The notes below the pieces were generated by a model. That model did not search any database and had not been told where the DNA came from. It worked only from the letters and a program-made list of their open reading frames with translations. Position numbers and translations under genes: made by a program. Below, piece by piece: positions 19,553 to 31,729 of a DNA stretch of 64,000 bases. The stretch is from Streptomyces cinereus (GTDB lineage: Bacteria; Pseudomonadota; Gammaproteobacteria; Pseudomonadales; Moraxellaceae): positions 140,620 to 204,619 of the forward strand of contig BMPS01000002.1 of the NCBI GenBank assembly GCA_014647715.1, written 5' to 3'. The number at the start of each line of letters is the position of its first letter. Positions within the stretch are counted from its first letter, which is position 1.

Positions 19553-19854
19553 GGGTGAATTGGATTTCCCTATACTGGTTGCATGGGTGTAAGTTTTAAT
19601 AAATAAGTTTCAATAAAATTTTATAGGAGTTTAGCATAAAAAATTGGGCAATAAAAAAATGCCTAAGCCCAGTGAAGCTATGATACAATGAAAAGGAAAA
19701 GTGCCCTTATTTTATTCTTAGCATTTTATTTTTGTAAGTGCCCTTCTCATCGATTATTCTATGATTTTACATGGTAATTCATGGTCTATGTTTTCATATG
19801 GCCGCTTGTTGTCATGTCTAGTGATATATCATTTAATCATCCTTAGGATTTATT
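19553..19854. other. Intergenic region between the GST gene and hisZ
   Basis: About 300 bp between divergent genes. It holds a 10-bp direct repeat AAGTGCCCTT (19699-19708 and 19736-19745). A 29-codon ATG frame at 19688 resembles a short hydrophobic peptide but has no ribosome site and no His run, so it is not called. A TACAAT-like -10 near 19684 is possible. Confidence 0.45.
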
Positions 19855-21150
19855 GTGTCAAATTTAGCATCAAATTCCACAAATGTGGCAAATCAGTCTG
19901 CTTTTTATCTTAATACAAAAAATACTTGGCTATTACCCGATGGGGTTGTCGATTTACTATCAACCGAAGCGGTAAAGCAAGAAACCCTGCGTTATCAATT
20001 GACCCGTATTTTAATCAGCCATGGTTATGAATTTATTAGCCCGCCTATGATTGAATATACCGAAAGCTTGCTCGGCTATGCGTCTGAAGATGTTAAATTA
20101 CAAACTTTTAAAATCATTGATCAGCTAACGGGTCGGCTCATGGGGGTGCGCGCAGATATCACCCCACAAATTGCGCGGATTGATGCGCGTCTACACAATA
20201 ATCAAGACACTAGTAACCCATCAAAATCAATTTCCCGCTATTGTTATGCAGGGCATGTAATCTATACCATGCCAAAGGGCTTGTTTGGTTCGCGCACCCC
20301 GCTACAGTTGGGGGCTGAGATTTTTGGTACCGACTCACTAGCCAGTGAAGTGGAACTATTAGATGTGCTATTTACCTTGTTAGATAGCACGGATGTGATT
20401 GCACGCTCGCATATTGATATTGGTCATGTGGCGATTTTTCAGCAGCTTTGCCAGCTTGCCAGTGTACCTACGCATCTGCAAGAAAAACTCATTGAGCTGT
20501 ATGCTAATAAAGCGTTACCTGAGCTAAAACTTTTGACCAGCAAAATGAGCCAGTTTGGCGAACTTGCCAACGATTTTTATGTGCTTGGCGAGGCAGGTAA
20601 TGACTTGCAAAAACTGAGCGAACGACTCTCAACTCAAGCCAAACACGATGCTATCATTGCCAAAGCCTTGTCTGATTTGACTTATTTGGTGAGCTATCTT
20701 AAAGAGCACTGGGATGCCAACGTCAGTGTCGATGTCACAGGATTGGGATATCACTATCATACAGGGGTTGTCTTTAATGTGTACGTGGCAGATGAGTCAT
20801 TGCCGCTGATTCGTGGTGGTCGTTTTAGCAACCATTTTCATCATGACGTTGATAATACCGATGCCGTGCGTTCGGGCGTTGGCTTTAGCTGCGAGCTAAA
20901 CCGTTGGCAAAATCATATCCAAGTACATGAGCAGCCTTTTACCGTGGTGCCTTATAGCCATGTACAAACTATTTTACATGTACCCAATCATCCTGATGCG
21001 CCGGCGCTCAAACAAGCGATTGACTCACTACGCCAAGAAGGGCATCGGGTGATGATTGCGCTGGATGAAACCGATGAACCTGAGCAAACCACCCATCGCT
21101 TGCAAGTAGCGAATGGGGTTTGGTACTTAGAGCATTTGGCAGAAAATTAA
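19855..21150 (+). CDS. hisZ: ATP phosphoribosyltransferase regulatory subunit HisZ
   Basis: HisRS-like protein without synthetase activity that forms the hetero-octameric ATP phosphoribosyltransferase with short HisG and senses histidine. The 431 residues show class II synthetase-like motifs: LPDGVVDLLSTEA, MIEYTESLLG, LMGVRADITPQIARIDA and GGRFSNHFH. GTG 19855 follows AGGATTTATT and gives the usual N-terminus. No hisG is nearby in the window. purA follows 57 bp downstream, a common arrangement in this group. Confidence 0.93.
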   Translation: MSNLASNSTNVANQSAFYLNTKNTWLLPDGVVDLLSTEAVKQETLRYQLTRILISHGYEFISPPMIEYTESLLGYASEDVKLQTFKIIDQLTGRLMGVRADITPQIARIDARLHNNQDTSNPSKSISRYCYAGHVIYTMPKGLFGSRTPLQLGAEIFGTDSLASEVELLDVLFTLLDSTDVIARSHIDIGHVAIFQQLCQLASVPTHLQEKLIELYANKALPELKLLTSKMSQFGELANDFYVLGEAGNDLQKLSERLSTQAKHDAIIAKALSDLTYLVSYLKEHWDANVSVDVTGLGYHYHTGVVFNVYVADESLPLIRGGRFSNHFHHDVDNTDAVRSGVGFSCELNRWQNHIQVHEQPFTVVPYSHVQTILHVPNHPDAPALKQAIDSLRQEGHRVMIALDETDEPEQTTHRLQVANGVWYLEHLAEN

Positions 21151-21201
21151 TTTTTAAGCTGTTGTAAACTTGTTTTTAGCAATTACTTTGATAAAAGGTG
21201 A

Positions 21202-22506
<1,305 letters not shown>

Positions 22507-22518
22507 CCCTCACTCATC

Positions 22519-22547
22519 AAAAAACCCGATGTCACATCGGGTTTTTT
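22519..22547 (+). terminator. purA terminator
   Basis: AAAAAACCCGATG / CATCGGGTTTTTT perfect stem with a TCA loop. It lies only 16 bp before the tauE-like start. Confidence 0.92.
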
Positions 22548-22562
22548 ATTTTAGGGTAAAAA

Positions 22563-23291
22563 ATGCTGAATGATAGCTTACTCGCCTTAGCCAATTTATT
22601 AACCTCTGCTTTAACCGCTATCACAGGCGTGGGCGGCGGCATGATACTCATTGGACTGATGCCATTTTTTGTGCCTGCTGCAGCGATTGTGCCAGTGCAT
22701 GGCGTGACCCAGCTTGTCAGTAATGCCACGCGCGCTTGGTTTGGGCGCGATGCCTTAGACTTTACCTATTTTTGGCAATTTTTGGCGGGCTCATTGACGG
22801 GACTGTTGGTATTTGGCGTGCTTGTGCGCTTTATCCATTTAGAGCTTATTCCGTTATTTATCGGCATTTATATCTTACTAATAACTTGGTCAAGCACTTT
22901 TAACCGAGTGATTCGCCGTTTTGAAAGTTTCTTTTTGGTCGGATTTGCACAAACGGGCTTGGGCGTGTTTGTTGGCACACCGGGTCCGCTCAATATCGCC
23001 ATGCTCAATAAGTACTATGATGATAACAATGTCGTCGTTACCACGGGCGCCTTGATGATGACAGTGGTGCATACCGCTAAGTTGCTAGTTTATGTGGCGA
23101 TGGGATTTGTGTTTGCCGATTATTGGCAGTTGCTAGTGATGATGGTCATCATGGCAACCGTAGGCTCATGGCTTGGTACCCGACTGCGCTATAAAATCCG
23201 TTTAGACTGGCTAGAAAAAATCCTGCCATATCTACTCACCCTCATAGCGCTCAAGTTGATTGTCGATATCGTACGCCGCTATTTTTTTTGA
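22563..23291 (+). CDS. TauE/SafE family anion exporter
   Basis: A 242-residue polytopic membrane protein of the sulfite exporter TauE/SafE family. The duplicated architecture is visible: the first repeat has TSALTAITGVGGGMILIGLMP with the conserved Gly-rich GVGGG, and the second has LGVFVGTPGPLNIAMLN. About eight hydrophobic segments are predicted by eye. The family exports sulfite, sulfoacetate or related organosulfur anions, and the substrate here is unknown. It begins just after the purA terminator and converges with the LysE gene (4 bp gap). Confidence 0.88.
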   Translation: MLNDSLLALANLLTSALTAITGVGGGMILIGLMPFFVPAAAIVPVHGVTQLVSNATRAWFGRDALDFTYFWQFLAGSLTGLLVFGVLVRFIHLELIPLFIGIYILLITWSSTFNRVIRRFESFFLVGFAQTGLGVFVGTPGPLNIAMLNKYYDDNNVVVTTGALMMTVVHTAKLLVYVAMGFVFADYWQLLVMMVIMATVGSWLGTRLRYKIRLDWLEKILPYLLTLIALKLIVDIVRRYFF

Positions 23292-23295
23292 ACCC

Positions 23296-23922
23296 CTAAT
23301 GCCAAAAAATCTCAGTGATAAGCGCGATGGCGATGATAATAAATATCAACCCACATAAGCGATTAAGCCATATTAAGCGATTGCCCAATTGCAGCCAATC
23401 CGACAGTTTTTTGCCGCTCATCGTATAAACTAGCTGCCACGTTATCTCAATCATAAAAAAACCCACCGTGAGCATAAGGTATTGCGGCAGTAAAGGCGCG
23501 GAAAAATTGATAAATTTGGGGAAAAATGCGGCAAAAAACAAAATCGCCTTGGGGTTGGACAATGACACCCAAACCCCTGTTTTAAACAGTTGCGCGGGGG
23601 TCGGTATCACCTGTAACTGGTCACTGTGCAATTCGCTGTCAGCTTGGCGCCAAGATTTCACCCCAAGATAGGCCAAATACAGCGCACCAACGACTTTGAT
23701 AATGGTCAGCAAAAAAGGCGCATTGGTACTGATAAGCCCTAGCCCTAACAGTGACGTTGTCAATAAAATAAATAAACCCATGCTCAGCCCTGCTAACGTC
23801 CACAGGGTTTTTTTGATGCCATAATTGACACCAAATTGGAACGCTAACAGCATATTAGAGCCAGGCGCTGCTGAGATAAGGCAAGTACTGATTAAAAAAA
23901 ATAAGAAATTTTGCAAGGTCAT
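23296..23922 (-). CDS. LysE/RhtB family amino-acid exporter
   Basis: A 208-residue inner-membrane exporter. Typical features are SAAPGSNMLLAFQFGVNYGI at about residues 18-37 (the family PGP-like region), KTGVWVSLSNPKAILFFAAFFPKF in the second half with the NPK motif, and six hydrophobic segments. Members export lysine, threonine, homoserine or other amino acids, and the substrate is not inferable. It faces the TauE-like gene with almost no spacer and appears monocistronic. Confidence 0.9.
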   Translation of the reverse strand: MTLQNFLFFLISTCLISAAPGSNMLLAFQFGVNYGIKKTLWTLAGLSMGLFILLTTSLLGLGLISTNAPFLLTIIKVVGALYLAYLGVKSWRQADSELHSDQLQVIPTPAQLFKTGVWVSLSNPKAILFFAAFFPKFINFSAPLLPQYLMLTVGFFMIEITWQLVYTMSGKKLSDWLQLGNRLIWLNRLCGLIFIIIAIALITEIFWH

Positions 23923-23963
23923 TAGAATTTATAGTAAATAAGTGAAAGATAGCGATGCAACGT

Positions 23964-24782
23964 TTAATGAGAAGTCTTGGCAGACGGTGGAATGACAAAC
24001 TGCCATTGCGGGTTAAAAAACCGTCGAAAAATCAGCAAAGTCGCTATTGTACACCCTAAAGTACTGCTGGTGGCAATTAAAAACAGGGTTATAATTTGAT
24101 AAAGCACGGCTTGGTGCGGGTCTGCGCCTGCCAAAATTTGTCCTGTCATCATACCAGGCAAGCTCACTAACCCCACCACCATCATGCTGTTAATCGTGGG
24201 TGTGATACCATTTTGAATGGCAGCAATGACATAGGGTTTTGCAGTTTCCCAAGGCGTGGCGGACAATGCCAAATAGGTATTAATCATATTTTGTTCGCGA
24301 TGAAAACTGCTGACGAGTTGATTCATAGAGAGTGAGACAGCGGTCAATGAATTACCTAAAATCAGCCCCAATAACGGTATCATCACTTGCGGTCGAAACC
24401 ACGTAGCAGCGTTATCTGACAGCACCCACCAACCACCAAATATAGCCACCACCCAACTACTGACAAATACCGCCAACGCCGTATCCCAAAATAAACCTTG
24501 ATAGGGTTTATTAACCCGATTTTTGGCAGCGATAGTGGCGACAATCGACATAAAAGTCAAAATCGCCAACACTTCATACCATTGCTCTCTGGCAAAAATC
24601 CACGCAAGTACCAGTCCAATGAGACTTAGTTGAACCACCGTGCGAAAACTTGCAATGAGCAGGGATTTGACGATACCCAATTTTAACCAAACACTGATTG
24701 CCATCACCAGTAATAATGCCAGGCTTGCCAGCGCCACTTGTAGGTAGGAGATAGGCGGCATGGTGCTAGCTAACATCATCAT
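23964..24782 (-). CDS. fetB: ABC transporter permease, FetB/UPF0014 family
   Basis: A 272-residue membrane protein with seven or so hydrophobic helices. The family signatures are FRTVVQLSLIGLVLAWIF, LLGLILGNSLTAVSLSMNQL, LALSATPWETAKPYVIAAIQ, and MVVGLVSLPGMMTGQILAGA, which is the strongest. In E. coli FetAB (YbbLM) is associated with iron export and oxidative-stress tolerance; transfer of that role is inference. The start overlaps the fetA stop by 4 bp (ATGA), showing translational coupling. Confidence 0.88.
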   Translation of the reverse strand: MMMLASTMPPISYLQVALASLALLLVMAISVWLKLGIVKSLLIASFRTVVQLSLIGLVLAWIFAREQWYEVLAILTFMSIVATIAAKNRVNKPYQGLFWDTALAVFVSSWVVAIFGGWWVLSDNAATWFRPQVMIPLLGLILGNSLTAVSLSMNQLVSSFHREQNMINTYLALSATPWETAKPYVIAAIQNGITPTINSMMVVGLVSLPGMMTGQILAGADPHQAVLYQIITLFLIATSSTLGCTIATLLIFRRFFNPQWQFVIPPSAKTSH

Positions 24783-25495
24783 GGCTGATTGCCTTTTACT
24801 ATGGATGCGGGTACTTTGCTATTGATTATTAACTCGTCATTCATCAATTGACCATTAGCCATCGTCCAGTGGCTAGTGCCAATCGCCAATAAGCGCTGAA
24901 TTTGGGTCGGTTCATGGCTGATCCAAACGACGGTGGCATTGGGGGTGGACTGATACCACTGATTAATCAATGTTTCGACTTGATGGGTGGTAGTGGTATC
25001 AAGGGAGGCGGTAGGCTCATCGAGTAATAAAATGGTCGGGTGCAACTGTAGCGTGCGTAATAAATTGACGAGCTGTTTTTCGCCACCCGATAAGCTGCGG
25101 CTATCTTGCTGTAAAAACTGTGGTGATTTGCCAAGGTTAACTAGCTGCTGCTCATGCCAAGATACATCGATTTCTTTGTCTTTATAAAGTGCAAAGCTAA
25201 AGGGCAGGGCTAAGTTATCTAATACGCTGCCCTCAATCATCTCACTTAGTTGCGCAATATAGGCAACCTGTGAGCGCCAAATAGCCGGCGTCAAATCGGT
25301 CAAATTTTTTCCGTTTAACGTGATGTGACCTGCTGACATAGGTAGTAGGCTTGCTAGTAGCTTTAGCAGTAACGATTTGCCACTGCCAGACTGTCCCGTG
25401 ATGACAATAAAGTCATGGTCATGGATTTCACCTGAAACATGATTGATGAGTGTTCGATTGTCGATTTGATAAGACAGTTGGTCAAATTGCAGCAT
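24779..25495 (-). CDS. fetA: ABC transporter ATP-binding protein, FetA-like
   Basis: A 238-residue ATPase partner of the FetB-like permease. Walker A is GQSGSGKSLLLKLLASLLP at about residues 34-52, the signature SRSLSGGEKQLVNLLRTL, Walker B TILLLDEPTASLDTTT and the H-loop VWISHEP, so it should be an active ATPase. The start lies inside a 13-bp tandem duplication that creates a second, out-of-frame ATG upstream. It is downstream of the adenosyltransferase gene by 70 bp and may share its transcript. Confidence 0.88.
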   Translation of the reverse strand: MLQFDQLSYQIDNRTLINHVSGEIHDHDFIVITGQSGSGKSLLLKLLASLLPMSAGHITLNGKNLTDLTPAIWRSQVAYIAQLSEMIEGSVLDNLALPFSFALYKDKEIDVSWHEQQLVNLGKSPQFLQQDSRSLSGGEKQLVNLLRTLQLHPTILLLDEPTASLDTTTTHQVETLINQWYQSTPNATVVWISHEPTQIQRLLAIGTSHWTMANGQLMNDELIINSKVPASIVKGNQP

Positions 25496-25518
25496 GGCTT
25501 TTTAACATGGCTTTTTAA
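25493..25518. repeat. 13-bp tandem duplication over the fetA start
   Basis: CATGGCTTTTTAA occurs twice head to tail. The copy at 25493 contains the fetA start codon on the minus strand. The other copy provides an out-of-frame ATG 13 bp upstream with the same context, which could compete for ribosomes. Confidence 0.8.
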
Positions 25519-25565
25519 AGTATAGTGTTTTTAATAGATAGCGTTTTTAAAGTATCGTGATAGAG

Positions 25566-26174
25566 TTATGACAAGGTGGTTTTATCCCAAAGCACTTCTT
25601 GACCAGCATCCAACCGAGCAACGACACGCGCCAATACAAACAGCCAATCGGATAGACGATTGATAAACTGTAGACTGAGTGGTGAGACATTATCATCCCG
25701 CGAGTTTAATGCCACGAGTAGGCGCTCAGCGTCTCGGCAATAACAGCGAGCGATATGCACTTGGCTGGTCACAATGGTGCCTGCAGGCAAGATAAAATCT
25801 TTGAGGGGTGGTAAATGGGTGTTCCACTCATCAATTTGATTTTCCAGCTCTGTCACATAGTCTGCCAAAATCCCGCGGTATTCGGGCATGGCAAGTTCGC
25901 CGCCTAGATTGAAAAGCTGATGCTGCAAGCGGCTTAATTTAGCATCAAATTGGGCGTGGTTGGGTTGGACATGGTTAGGTTGGGCTTGGCTATTTTGAGT
26001 ATGGTTATCTTGAGTAAGATAGCCCCGCAATAAACCGATTTGGGAGTTTAATAAGTCAATTTTGCCCATGGCGTCAAAGCGTAAGTCTGCCTTAGACACC
26101 CGTGAACCATCCGCCATGCCAGTGGTGCCGTCATCGCCCGTTCGGGTGTAAATCTTTGATAATCGATTGCCCAT
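25566..26174 (-). CDS. ATP:cob(I)alamin adenosyltransferase, PduO type
   Basis: Transfers the adenosyl group of ATP to cob(I)alamin or corrinoids. The 202 residues begin MGNRLSKIYTRTGDDGTTGM, the ATP-binding N-terminus; later FILPAGTIVTSQVHIARCYCRDAERLL and INRLSDWLFVLAR are the corrinoid-site and C-terminal family motifs, with the usual Arg-x-x-x-Glu replaced by CRDAERL. Residues about 50-77 are an inserted Asn/Gln/His-rich stretch of pentapeptide repeats. ATG 26174 has AAGG 8 bases upstream; the open frame extends 29 codons further but overlaps the cysS leader. Probable first gene before fetAB. Confidence 0.9.
   Translation of the reverse strand: MGNRLSKIYTRTGDDGTTGMADGSRVSKADLRFDAMGKIDLLNSQIGLLRGYLTQDNHTQNSQAQPNHVQPNHAQFDAKLSRLQHQLFNLGGELAMPEYRGILADYVTELENQIDEWNTHLPPLKDFILPAGTIVTSQVHIARCYCRDAERLLVALNSRDDNVSPLSLQFINRLSDWLFVLARVVARLDAGQEVLWDKTTLS
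25950..26024. repeat. 15-bp in-frame repeats in the adenosyltransferase gene
   Basis: About five degenerate 15-bp units (25950-25964, 25965-25979, 25980-25994, 25995-26009, 26010-26024). They encode pentapeptides of the form x-N-H-x-Q (PNHAQ, PNHVQ, NSQAQ, DNHTQ). They insert into a surface loop near the N-terminal third of the enzyme. Confidence 0.8.
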
Positions 26175-26281
26175 TGTAGAGACCTTAAAGTGTGAAATAT
26201 GCCAAATCATAGCACTTTTAACAAAATTTCGGTATGATAACCGATTGTCTTTTTTACCCAACTTGCAAAGGTGACTATCCC

Positions 26282-27730
26282 ATGACCCAGCTGACTCAGC
26301 CCATGCCGATTACCATATATGACTCGATGAGTGGACAAAAACGCCCATTCACGCCCTTAGAAGCAGGCAAAGTTGGCATGTATGTCTGTGGGATGACGGT
26401 GTATGACTACTGTCACATCGGGCACGCGCGGGTCATGGTCGGCTTTGATGTGGTCGTGCGCTGGCTGCGTCATGTCGGCTATGATGTCAACTATGTGCGT
26501 AATATTACCGATATTGATGACAAAATTATTAACCGCGCTAAGGACAATGGCGAAAGTATCTATCAGTTGACAGACCGCTTTATCAAAGCCATGCACGAAG
26601 ATGCGGATAATCTGGGCTGTGAGCGTCCTAACAGTGAGCCAAAAGCCACGGATTTTATCCCGCAGATGCAGCATTTAATCCAAACGCTGGAAAGCAAAAA
26701 GTTAGCCTATCAAGGCGCAACGGGCGACGTCTATTATGCGGTCGAAAATTTTGCTGAGTATGGCAAGCTCTCAAAACGTCGCCTAGCCGATATGCAAGCG
26801 GGTGCCAGTGAGCGGGTAAATGTTGAGACAGACAAAAAAAATCCGTTTGACTTTGTACTGTGGAAATCTGCCAAACAAACAGAGCCGCAAGAAACCAAAT
26901 GGCAGTCGCCTTGGGGTGAGGGTCGTCCAGGTTGGCATATCGAATGTTCGGCGATGAGTACCTGCTGTTTGGGCGACACCTTCGATATCCACGGCGGCGG
27001 ACATGATTTGCAGTTTCCGCACCACGAGAACGAAATTGCCCAATCTGAAGGCGCAACCGGTAAAACCTATGCCAACAACTGGATGCACGTGGGCTTTATC
27101 AATGTTGACGGCGAGAAAATGTCAAAATCACTGGGTAATTTCTTTACCATTCGCGATGTAATGAGGCAGTTTCACCCAGAGACCATTCGTTTCTTTATTT
27201 TATCGAGTCATTATCGCAGTCCGGTGAATTTCTCGGATAGCGCGCTTAAAGAAGCCCAAACCAGCCTCACGCGTCTGTATCAAGCCTTAAAATCTGTAGA
27301 AAGCCTAACCCAACCAGCAGGCGAGATTGATAAAACCCCATTTGAAACCCCCTTTAATCAAGCGATGTGCGATGATTTCAACAGTGCCGGGGCAGTGAGT
27401 GTATTATTTAGTCTAGCGCGTGAAATCAACAAAGCGGTCAATCTTGAAACCGCTGAGGGCAATGCCCAAGCGCTGGCGTTGGCAACATTGCTTAAAAATT
27501 TGGCACAACCGCTCAATATCTTACAGCTTAATCCAACCGATTTTTTACAAGCGAAAGTGGGCGAAACGACAGGATTAAGTGATAACGAAATTGAAGCATT
27601 CATCGAAGCGCGCAAGCAAGCCAAAGCGGACAAAGACTTTGCCAAAGCTGACCAAATTCGTAATGATTTGAAGGCGCAAGGTGTTGAGCTAGAAGACGGT
27701 AAAAATGGCACGACGTGGCGCCGTGTTTAA
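26282..27730 (+). CDS. cysS: Cysteinyl-tRNA synthetase
   Basis: Class I synthetase charging tRNA-Cys. The 482 residues contain zinc-ligand Cys in YVCGMTVYD, the HIGH motif CHIGHARVM, zinc ligands in [10 protein letters not shown] and [13 protein letters not shown], and KMSKS in [11 protein letters not shown]. The anticodon-binding C-terminal domain follows. I chose ATG 26282 with AGGTG 8 bases upstream; the longer open frame from 26234 overlaps the divergent adenosyltransferase promoter region and adds unconserved residues. It is monocistronic and precedes guaB. Confidence 0.97.
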   Translation: MTQLTQPMPITIYDSMSGQKRPFTPLEAGKVGMYVCGMTVYDYCHIGHARVMVGFDVVVRWLRHVGYDVNYVRNITDIDDKIINRAKDNGESIYQLTDRFIKAMHEDADNLGCERPNSEPKATDFIPQMQHLIQTLESKKLAYQGATGDVYYAVENFAEYGKLSKRRLADMQAGASERVNVETDKKNPFDFVLWKSAKQTEPQETKWQSPWGEGRPGWHIECSAMSTCCLGDTFDIHGGGHDLQFPHHENEIAQSEGATGKTYANNWMHVGFINVDGEKMSKSLGNFFTIRDVMRQFHPETIRFFILSSHYRSPVNFSDSALKEAQTSLTRLYQALKSVESLTQPAGEIDKTPFETPFNQAMCDDFNSAGAVSVLFSLAREINKAVNLETAEGNAQALALATLLKNLAQPLNILQLNPTDFLQAKVGETTGLSDNEIEAFIEARKQAKADKDFAKADQIRNDLKAQGVELEDGKNGTTWRRV

Positions 27731-27761
27731 GCTGATTTTAACCTGTCACCATTTAAATCGC

Positions 27762-27790
27762 TTGATAATTTAATCGATTTTAGCTAGAAT
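27762..27790 (+). promoter_or_regulatory. Strong promoter for guaB
   Basis: TTGATA (27762-27767) and TAGAAT (27785-27790) separated by exactly 17 bp. Transcription would start near 27797, giving a leader of about 170 nt before guaB. Confidence 0.65.
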
Positions 27791-27811
27791 AGACGGTTAA
27801 TCAAAAACTAA

Positions 27812-29434
<1,623 letters not shown>

Positions 29435-29453
29435 ATGATATGTTGATTGCGCT

Positions 29454-29481
29454 AAAACTGGGTTAACTACCCAGTTTTTTT
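29454..29481 (+). terminator. guaB terminator
   Basis: AACTGGG / CCCAGTT stem (29456-29462, 29470-29476) with a TTAACTA loop and a T run. The A run before it extends the stem. Confidence 0.88.
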
Positions 29482-29631
29482 ATAGCCCAATTTATAGCCC
29501 AAAGTTTTTACAGCCTAGATTGACCCCTTTCCGAGTGACCCATAAAAACAAACAGATGTCGCAACATGCGTGAAATTTTGCTATGCTAAAATTTTATATT
29601 CTTATAACAACGGGCGACAAAGGAGAATTAA

Positions 29632-30987
29632 ATGAGTTATTTTGGTACTGATGGTATTCGTGGTAAGTTTGGGGAGTTTCCGATACATCCGCAGTTTTTA
29701 ATCAAACTAGGCTATGCCACGGGTAAAGTGCTGCTAGCCAACCAAGTAGCCCCGAATGAAAATCATCGTCCCAATGTCGTCATTGGTAAAGATACGCGAC
29801 TCTCTGGCTATGTTATTGAAGCCTGTCTGCAAGCAGGATTTAACGCCGCAGGGGTAGATGTGCATATGCTAGGCACTATTCCAACCCCTGCCATCGCGCA
29901 TTTGACCCGAAGTTTTCACGCTGATGCGGGCGTGGTGATATCCGCATCCCACAATCCGTTTTATGACAACGGTATCAAATTTTTCTCCAATGAAGGCAAA
30001 AAGCTGTCAGATGAAATTCAACAAGCCATCAATGAAAAGATCGATGAAATCAAAGATATCAATGTCGTCATTGATACCCCAGAAGCGCTAGGAAAAAGTT
30101 ATCGTGTGGAAGATGCCAAAGGCCGGTATATCGAGTTTTGTAAGGGCACTTTCCCCTACAATCTAAATTTAAATGCCCTAAAAATCGTCGTTGACTGTGC
30201 CAATGGGGCAGGATACAGCGTCGCACCCCGTGTATTACGTGAGTTAGGTGCCACCGTAATTGCGATTGGCGATAAACCCGATGGCATTAATATCAATGAC
30301 AATGTCGGCTCTACCCATCCGGCAAACTTGCAACAAGCGGTGCTTGACCATGATGCCCAAGTGGGTATCGCTTTAGATGGCGATGGCGACCGTATCATCA
30401 TGGTCAATGAAAAAGGCGAGTTGGTTGATGGTGACGGCATCTTATATATTTTAGCCACCCAAGCAGAGCAACAAGTCGATGGCGTGGTAGGTACCTTGAT
30501 GACCAACATGGGTCTGCAATTGGCGTTTGACAAAGCCGGTATTGCCTTTGAGCGCGCCAAAGTCGGTGACCGCTATGTCATGCAAGGGCTTGAGAAAAAT
30601 GGCTGGGTACTGGGCGGTGAGTCATCGGGTCATATTTTAACCCTAGATAAAGCCAGTACGGGCGATGCGATTGTGGCAGGTCTGCAAGTGCTTGCGGTGA
30701 TGGCGCAGAGCAAACAATCATTATCAGAGCTGATGAAGGGTTATACCCAGCTACCACAAAAATTGGTCAATGTCCGATTGGCGCAAAAACAAGATCCCTA
30801 TACCTTCCCAGAATTGGCAAATGCGTTTAAAGCTGCCGAAGAAAAATTGACAGGACGGGGTCGTTTACTGATTCGTCAATCAGGTACAGAGCCATTGATT
30901 CGGGTAATGGTCGAAAGCGATGATGAGATTGAGTGTGATATGCTAGCCAATGAACTTGCTGAAAAAGTACGCCAAGTGATGGCGTAA
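29632..30987 (+). CDS. glmM: Phosphoglucosamine mutase
   Basis: Interconverts glucosamine-6-phosphate and glucosamine-1-phosphate, feeding UDP-GlcNAc for peptidoglycan and lipid A. The 451 residues begin [15 protein letters not shown]; the active phosphoserine loop is [17 protein letters not shown] (Ser about residue 104), the metal loop [10 protein letters not shown], the sugar loop GGESSGHIL, and the phosphate-binding [20 protein letters not shown] precedes ATG 29632 by 8 bases. pdxH follows 25 bp downstream and is probably co-transcribed. Confidence 0.97.
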   Translation: MSYFGTDGIRGKFGEFPIHPQFLIKLGYATGKVLLANQVAPNENHRPNVVIGKDTRLSGYVIEACLQAGFNAAGVDVHMLGTIPTPAIAHLTRSFHADAGVVISASHNPFYDNGIKFFSNEGKKLSDEIQQAINEKIDEIKDINVVIDTPEALGKSYRVEDAKGRYIEFCKGTFPYNLNLNALKIVVDCANGAGYSVAPRVLRELGATVIAIGDKPDGININDNVGSTHPANLQQAVLDHDAQVGIALDGDGDRIIMVNEKGELVDGDGILYILATQAEQQVDGVVGTLMTNMGLQLAFDKAGIAFERAKVGDRYVMQGLEKNGWVLGGESSGHILTLDKASTGDAIVAGLQVLAVMAQSKQSLSELMKGYTQLPQKLVNVRLAQKQDPYTFPELANAFKAAEEKLTGRGRLLIRQSGTEPLIRVMVESDDEIECDMLANELAEKVRQVMA

Positions 30988-31012
30988 AGTTGACATTTTA
31001 TAAGGATAAAAC

Positions 31013-31672
31013 ATGAGTATTGATTTTACCAGTCAACGATTATCGTATGAGCAAGGCGAGCTTATCGAATCACACTTGCCGGAGCAGCCGTTTAGCTTGC
31101 TACAAACTTGGGTGCAACAAGCAATTGATGCCAAGCAAGGGGAAGCGTATGCGTTTTCACTGGCGACTTGTGGCAGTGATAGGCAGCCAAGTGTGCGCAC
31201 TTTACTGATGCGTGAAATTATCCAATTGGAAAACGCGGGCATTGGCCTCGTGTTTTATACCAATTATGACAGTGCCAAAGGCTGTGATTTGGCGACCAAC
31301 CCCAATGCTGAAGCATTATTTTTTTGGCCAAGTCTAGAAAGACAAATCCGTCTTACCGGCGCTGTACAAAAGGTTAGCCGTGAACAATCCGCGCAGTATT
31401 TTCATAGCCGTCCCCGTGACAGCCAATTAGCCGCTTGGGTCAGCGAGCCACAAAGCAGCGTGGTTGCCAGCCGCGAGGTAATGGAAGACAAATTTGCCCA
31501 ATTAACTGTGCAGTACGCAGACAACCCAATTCCTTTACCAGAATTTTGGGGAGGCTATCTGCTGACGGTAGAAAAAATCGAATTTTGGCAGGGTAGAGCC
31601 AATCGTATGCACGACCGCATTGTCTATTCGCTAGATAGCGACCAATGGGTGATGGAACGCTTATTACCTTAA
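31013..31672 (+). CDS. pdxH: Pyridoxamine 5'-phosphate oxidase
   Basis: FMN-dependent oxidation of pyridoxine or pyridoxamine phosphate to pyridoxal phosphate. The 219-residue length matches E. coli PdxH (218). Motifs: SVRTLLMREI (FMN/phosphate contacts), FYTNYDSAKGCDLATNP, FFWPSLERQIRLTGAVQKVS, SRPRDSQLAAWVSEPQSSV and FWQGRANRMHDRIVY with the C-terminal Arg-Leu-Pro ending. AAGGAT precedes the ATG. It forms a likely operon with glmM and ends at a strong terminator shared with the convergent BI-1-like gene. Confidence 0.97.
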   Translation: MSIDFTSQRLSYEQGELIESHLPEQPFSLLQTWVQQAIDAKQGEAYAFSLATCGSDRQPSVRTLLMREIIQLENAGIGLVFYTNYDSAKGCDLATNPNAEALFFWPSLERQIRLTGAVQKVSREQSAQYFHSRPRDSQLAAWVSEPQSSVVASREVMEDKFAQLTVQYADNPIPLPEFWGGYLLTVEKIEFWQGRANRMHDRIVYSLDSDQWVMERLLP

Positions 31673-31684
31673 ACTGCAAGCCAT

Positions 31685-31717
31685 AAAAAAACACGGTACT
31701 TTAAACCGTGTTTTTTT
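31685..31717. terminator. Bidirectional terminator, pdxH / BI-1-like
   Basis: CACGGT / ACCGTG core with A and T tracts on either side and a 7-nt loop, between convergent genes. Confidence 0.9.
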
Positions 31718-31729
31718 GTTTGATAAAAA

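Noticed and set aside
19688..19777. 29-codon frame upstream of hisZ, considered as a his leader peptide
   Set aside because: Only one His codon, no terminator downstream and no ribosome site.
26655..27056. 133-codon antisense ORF inside cysS
   Set aside because: cysS is intact with all synthetase motifs; the antisense frame shows no recognisable domain.
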